A stretch of 64,000 nucleotides of DNA from contig NZ_BNGS01000005.1 of NCBI RefSeq assembly GCF_014905555.1, positions 310,001 through 374,000 on the forward strand. Reading direction: 5' to 3'. A program made the position numbers and the translations under genes. The notes beneath the pieces are model-generated. The model was not told the DNA's origin and ran no database searches. It was given only the letters and a program-made list of their open reading frames with translations. Shown here one piece after another: positions 60,815-64,000 of this stretch. Within the stretch, counting starts at the first letter, position 1, and each line of letters begins with the position of its first letter. This stretch comes from Streptomyces sp. Y2F8-2 (GTDB lineage Bacteria; Actinomycetota; Actinomycetes; Streptomycetales; Streptomycetaceae).

Positions 60815-61436
60815 AGCGGCCGGAGGCGCGGAACTCCGCGACGAGGTGCGCGGGCGCCTTCTCGGGCGACCCGGCGTCGTAGGGCGGCTGCGGGTCGTAC
60901 TCGGTCAGCAGCTGCACGGCCTGGGCGTGCTCGTCGCCGGCGATCCTGCCGACCAGGGTGAGCGCCATGTCGATGCCCGAGGAGACCCCGGCGGCGGTGA
61001 CGTACTTGCCGTCGAAGACCACTCGCTGCCCGGTCGGCTCGGCGCCGTACCGGCGCAACTGGTCCAGCGCGACCCAGTGACTGGTCGCCCGCCGTCCGCG
61101 CAGCAGGCCGGCGGCCGCCAGCAGCAGCGACCCGGAACAGACGGAGGTCGTCCAGGCGCTGGTCGCGTCGGCCGCGCGCAGCCACTCCGCCAGGGCCTCG
61201 TTCTCCAGCTGCGCGAGCGTGCCGGGGCCGCCGGCCACCACGACGATGTCGGGGCGGGGCACCTCCCGCAGGGCCTTGTCGGCGGTGAGGGCGAGGAATC
61301 CCGTGTCGGTGCGGACGGCGCCCGGCCGCTCGGCGACGAAGTCGACGCGCGCGTCCGGCAGGCGGCTGAGGATCTCGTAGGGCCCGACGACGTCGAGGGC
61401 GGTGAAGCGGTCGTAGACGACCATGGCGATCTGCAT
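60801..61436 (-). CDS. DJ-1/PfpI family protein
   Basis: The 211-aa protein has the class-I-glutamine-amidotransferase-like fold with the nucleophile-elbow cysteine in TSVCSGSLLLA and VVVAGGPGT. Family members include isonitrile hydratases, deglycases and chaperone-like proteins; the chemistry here is not known. AAAGGGACC precedes ATG 61436. It lies 11 bp from a GlxA-type regulator that has the same N-terminal fold, so the two probably form an operon. Confidence 0.87.
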   Translation of the reverse strand: MQIAMVVYDRFTALDVVGPYEILSRLPDARVDFVAERPGAVRTDTGFLALTADKALREVPRPDIVVVAGGPGTLAQLENEALAEWLRAADATSAWTTSVCSGSLLLAAAGLLRGRRATSHWVALDQLRRYGAEPTGQRVVFDGKYVTAAGVSSGIDMALTLVGRIAGDEHAQAVQLLTEYDPQPPYDAGSPEKAPAHLVAEFRASGRFSLT

Positions 61437-61447
61437 GAAGGTCCCTT

Positions 61448-62401
61448 TCAGAGGGTGGTGGCGGGGCGGAACCGGCGGCGGTACTCCGCCGGGGAGGCCC
61501 CGAGGGCCTTGACGAAGGCACGCCGCATGGCCTCCGGGGTGCCGTAGCCGCTGGCGCGGGCGATCTCCTCCACGCCGTCGCCGGTGTCCTCCAGCAGACG
61601 GCGGGCGTGTTCGAGGCGGACGCGGTCGACATAACGGCCCGGGGGCATCCCTGTCTCGGCCTGGAAGGCCCGGGCGAAGTGACGGGGCGACAGCCGGGCC
61701 CGGGCGGCGAGCGCCTCCACCGTGAGGTCGTCGTCCGGGTGCTCGCTGATCCACTGCTGGACCTCGCGCAGGGGCTCGCGCTGCGCGGTCTGGGCGGCGA
61801 GCTGAGCGCTGAACTGGGCCTGGTTGCCCGGGCGGCGCAGGAAGACGACCAGGTGGCGGGCGATGGTCAGGGCGGTGTCACGACCCAGGTCCTCCTCGAC
61901 GAGGGCCAGGGCGAGGTCGATGCCGGAGGTGACGCCGGCGGAGGTGGCGACGTGTCCGTCGCGTACGTAGATGGGGTCGGGGTCGACCTCGATCTCCGGA
62001 TGGTGGCGAGCCAGTGTGTCGCAGTACGCCCAGTGGGTCGTGGCTCGGCGCCCGTCGAGGAGGCCCGCGCGGGCCAGCAGGACGGCGCCGGTGCAGACGG
62101 AGACCAGACGGTCGGCGCGGGGACCGTGTTCCCGCAGCCAGTCGAGCAGGCGCTCATCGGGGTGCCGGCTGCCCTGACCGCCGGGAACGATCAGGGTGTG
62201 CGGGGCGGGCGCGTCGGAGAGGGCGTGGTCGGCCGCCAGCGTGAGGCCGCTGGAGGTGCGGACAGGGCCGCCGTCCAGGGAGGCGGTGACGAGGCGGTAG
62301 GACCCGGGACGGCGCAGCTCGGCGCCCGCGAAGACCTCCACCGGGCCGGTGACGTCAAGGCTCTGAACGCCGTCGAAGAGGACGACCAGGAGGGTGCGCA
62401 T
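61448..62401 (-). CDS. GlxA-family transcriptional regulator (DJ-1/PfpI plus AraC HTH)
   Basis: The 317-aa protein has an N-terminal DJ-1-like domain (about 1-185, VCTGAVLLA elbow) and a C-terminal AraC/XylS HTH pair (about 215-317, LAARARLSPRHFARAF and IARASGYGTPEAMRRAF). GlxA regulators respond to small nitrogen compounds or aldehydes. It probably controls the adjacent DJ-1 gene. ATG 62401 starts the conserved MRTLLVVLFDG; its ribosome site is weak. Confidence 0.9.
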   Translation of the reverse strand: MRTLLVVLFDGVQSLDVTGPVEVFAGAELRRPGSYRLVTASLDGGPVRTSSGLTLAADHALSDAPAPHTLIVPGGQGSRHPDERLLDWLREHGPRADRLVSVCTGAVLLARAGLLDGRRATTHWAYCDTLARHHPEIEVDPDPIYVRDGHVATSAGVTSGIDLALALVEEDLGRDTALTIARHLVVFLRRPGNQAQFSAQLAAQTAQREPLREVQQWISEHPDDDLTVEALAARARLSPRHFARAFQAETGMPPGRYVDRVRLEHARRLLEDTGDGVEEIARASGYGTPEAMRRAFVKALGASPAEYRRRFRPATTL

Positions 62402-62487
62402 GCCGTCGATTCTTGGCGGTGGGCGACATGGCTGCAACGACGAAGATCCCACCTTTCCTGCCATGCCGGGTCGCGTGCTTCCTGACG

Positions 62488-62503
62488 TACCGACCAGTCG
62501 GTA
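62488..62503 (+). promoter_or_regulatory. TetR-type operator palindrome
   Basis: TACCGAC-CA-GTCGGTA is a 7-bp perfect inverted repeat with a 2-bp centre, the form of many TetR-family operators (ACCGAC...GTCGGT). It lies 11 bp upstream of the next gene's start, so it would block transcription or initiation. No TetR gene is in the window. Confidence 0.7.
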
Positions 62504-62514
62504 ACCTGCCGGTC

Positions 62515-63381
62515 ATGACCTCTCGCCTGCCGGAGCGCGCCGCGCGGCGCTGCCACAATGTGATCAATCCGCTGCACTCGACGCACTACTTCTCGCCGGA
62601 TCTGAGCCGGGAACTGACCGCCGTGGGCGTGTCCGACAACAGGGCCGCCTACTTCGCGGTGCGGGCCGCCGCCATGGGCCCCGTGGGCGCGGGCGTGGTG
62701 ACGGCCGCGTTCTTCAACTTCCACCCGGGGCTGGTGGCACGGCACGTGCCCGCCGTGTGGGAGACGGCGTCCCCCCAGGTGGTGCTCGCGGCACGCGCGC
62801 GTGCCGTCGACGCGACGCTGCGGCGGCTGCTGGGCGAGGAGACCGTCGCCGCCAAGGAGACGGCCGAGGCGGCGGAGCTCGCGCTGCGCGCGACGGAGGC
62901 GTGCACCCGGCACGCGCGCCCCCTGTATGCCGCGCACGCCGATCTGCCGGTGCCCGACGAGCCGCACCTGGCGTTCTGGCACGCGGCCACACTGCTGCGG
63001 GAGCACCGCGGCGACGGCCATCTCGCGGTGCTGCTGGCGGCGGACCTCGATCCGGTGGAGGCACTGGTGACCCACGCCGCGACCGGCAAGGGCATGTCCC
63101 CCAAGTGGGCACTCGGCACGCGCGGCTGGAGCCGGGAGGACTGGGACGCGGCGTGCGGGCGGCTGCGTGAGCGTGGACTGCTCGATGCGGACGGCGAGTT
63201 GACCGAGGCGGGCACCGCGCTGCGCGGGGAGATCGAGGCGGAGACCGACCGCCTGGACCGGGCCCCCTACGAACACCTCGGCGCCGCAGGCGTCGAACGG
63301 CTGACGGATCTCGCGGGCGCGCTGCTGACCAGGGCTCTCGCGGCCGGGGCCTTCCCGGAGGGCATGATCGGCAAGGGATGA
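62515..63381 (+). CDS. SCO6745-family protein of unknown function
   Basis: The 288-aa protein matches in style the conserved actinomycete SCO6745 family: HNVINPLHSTHYFSPDL, YFAVRAAAMGPVGAGVV, FFNFHPGLV and a C-terminal helix-turn-helix-like segment (DWDAACGRLRERGLLDADGELTEAG), which resembles a winged-helix domain. The function is not established. ATG 62515 immediately follows the TetR-type palindrome; the longer upstream frame overlaps the divergent GlxA gene and is not used. Confidence 0.85.
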   Translation: MTSRLPERAARRCHNVINPLHSTHYFSPDLSRELTAVGVSDNRAAYFAVRAAAMGPVGAGVVTAAFFNFHPGLVARHVPAVWETASPQVVLAARARAVDATLRRLLGEETVAAKETAEAAELALRATEACTRHARPLYAAHADLPVPDEPHLAFWHAATLLREHRGDGHLAVLLAADLDPVEALVTHAATGKGMSPKWALGTRGWSREDWDAACGRLRERGLLDADGELTEAGTALRGEIEAETDRLDRAPYEHLGAAGVERLTDLAGALLTRALAAGAFPEGMIGKG

Positions 63382-63433
63382 GGTACCCGGTCGTCACCCG
63401 ATGGTCCACACCGGGAGACGAAAGGGGAAGCTT

Positions 63434-63559
63434 GTGTTCCGTGCGATCGCAGACGTACTGCGCCAGATCGGCGGCGCCGTCGCGACCGTCGTGACGCTGC
63501 CGTTCCGGGCACTGGCCCGGCTGTTCGGCGGGGCTTCGGGCTCCGCCCGCCGGGCCTGA
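63434..63559 (+). CDS. Small 41-aa peptide with LPFRALARLFGG motif
   Basis: GTG 63434 has AAGGGGAAGCTT upstream and the frame runs to TGA 63557-63559. The peptide begins MFRAIADVLRQIGGAVATVV and contains LPFRALARLFGGAS, an amphipathic, basic stretch seen in short conserved streptomycete proteins. No function is known. A strong hairpin follows directly, supporting a real, independently terminated gene. Confidence 0.75.
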   Translation: MFRAIADVLRQIGGAVATVVTLPFRALARLFGGASGSARRA

Positions 63560-63581
63560 ACCGGCCGAGGACTCCCAGCCC

Positions 63582-63610
63582 ACGGGGCGGCGCGGACGGC
63601 GCCGCCCCGT
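63582..63610 (+). terminator. Strong hairpin terminator after the small peptide gene
   Basis: ACGGGGCGGCGC (63582-63593) and its complement (63599-63610) form a perfect 12-bp stem with a 5-nt loop, between the peptide gene and tex. Confidence 0.85.
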
Positions 63611-63691
63611 CCTCGTGCCCTTGCGCCCCCGTTGTCGGTGCGACCTGCCACAATTGCCGCGCAACCTCAGTGGAGAAGGCGGTACGGGATC

Positions 63692-64000
63692 GTGACGACA
63701 CCCGGGTCCCTCGGAGCAGGGTCCATCGAAGGCAGGATCGCCGAGGAGCTCGGCGTACGGGAGCGGCAGGTGAAGGCCGCGGTCGAGCTGCTGGACGGCG
63801 GCTCGACGGTGCCCTTCATCGCCCGCTACCGCAAGGAAGCGACCGAGATGCTCGACGACGCGCAGCTGCGCACGATCGAGGAGCGGCTGCGCTATCTGCG
63901 TGAGCTCGAGGAGCGGCGCACGGCGATCCTCGAGTCGGTGCGGGAGCAGGGCAAGCTCACGGAGGAGCTCGAGGCGCGGATCCGGGGCGCGGAGACCAAG
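63692..64000 (+). CDS. tex: Tex-family RNA-binding transcription accessory protein, N-terminal part
   Basis: The frame starts at GTG 63692 and runs off the end of the window after 103 codons. The visible N-terminus (IAEELGVRERQVKAAVELLDGG, PFIARYRKEATEMLDDAQLR, LEERRTAILESV) is the typical opening of Tex, an S1-domain nucleic-acid-binding protein with an RNase H-like domain. The ribosome site GGGATC is modest. Confidence 0.92.
   Translation, partial: MTTPGSLGAGSIEGRIAEELGVRERQVKAAVELLDGGSTVPFIARYRKEATEMLDDAQLRTIEERLRYLRELEERRTAILESVREQGKLTEELEARIRGAETK

Noticed and set aside
1..64000. CRISPR array, insertion sequence, phage or rRNA genes
   Set aside because: No regularly spaced repeats, transposase or integrase motifs, phage proteins or rRNA sequence were seen on either strand.

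Overview
The window is about 64 kb of high-GC DNA from a streptomycete or very close relative. The codons are strongly GC-biased at third positions, GTG starts and GGAGG-type ribosome sites are common, and there are several actinomycete-specific small families (DUF4360, DUF6126, a 41-aa LPF-type peptide). From memory, the order idi / CDP-alcohol-ABC genes / hopanoid genes matches the Streptomyces coelicolor SCO6745-SCO6771 region. I could not run a search, so every family call rests on reading motifs.

Region 1 (1-22310) is a plant-polysaccharide island. After the tail of a DUF4360 protein come twelve consecutive minus-strand genes for secreted enzymes, each carrying a ricin-B/CBM13 lectin module: GH62, a CE1-type esterase, GH29, GH59, a clan GH-A hydrolase, three GH54 arabinofuranosidases, GH27, GH10 xylanase, an SGNH esterase and a GH141-like beta-helix protein. 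Together they look built to debranch and cut arabinoxylan and arabinogalactan. A 771-bp divergent region with repeated LacI-type palindromes separates them from a LacI regulator (23082-24125). A second LacI/CebR-like regulator (24233-25246) faces two GH6 cellulase genes, and its promoter carries a perfect TGGGAGCGCTCCCA CebR-type box.

Region 2 (28167-36695) is mixed: an MBL-fold hydrolase, a CMD-family protein, an SGNH hydrolase, an APH-family kinase of less GC-rich codon use next to a tRNA-3'-end-like fragment, a GH36 alpha-galactosidase, a tyrosine phosphatase, and an XRE-cupin regulator translationally coupled to a DUF6126 membrane peptide.

Region 3 (36808-49689) is a complete hopanoid operon on the minus strand: hpnC, hpnD, hpnE, a polyprenyl diphosphate synthase, shc, hpnG, hpnH, ispG, dxs and an aminotransferase. 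It carries its own copies of MEP-pathway enzymes, and many neighbours overlap by ATGA/GTGA. Region 4 (50020-57104) is a seven-gene operon that pairs a glycerol-1-phosphate-dehydrogenase-like enzyme, a nucleotidyltransferase and two CDP-alcohol phosphotransferases with a glycosyltransferase and a polysaccharide-type ABC exporter. It looks like an uncharacterised surface glycolipid or glycopolymer pathway. Region 5 (57393-64000) holds galE, idi (again isoprenoid-linked), an anti-sigma-like kinase, a crotonase, a DJ-1/GlxA pair, an SCO6745-like gene under a TetR-type palindrome, a small peptide gene and the start of tex. No insertion sequence, CRISPR array, intact tRNA or rRNA was seen.
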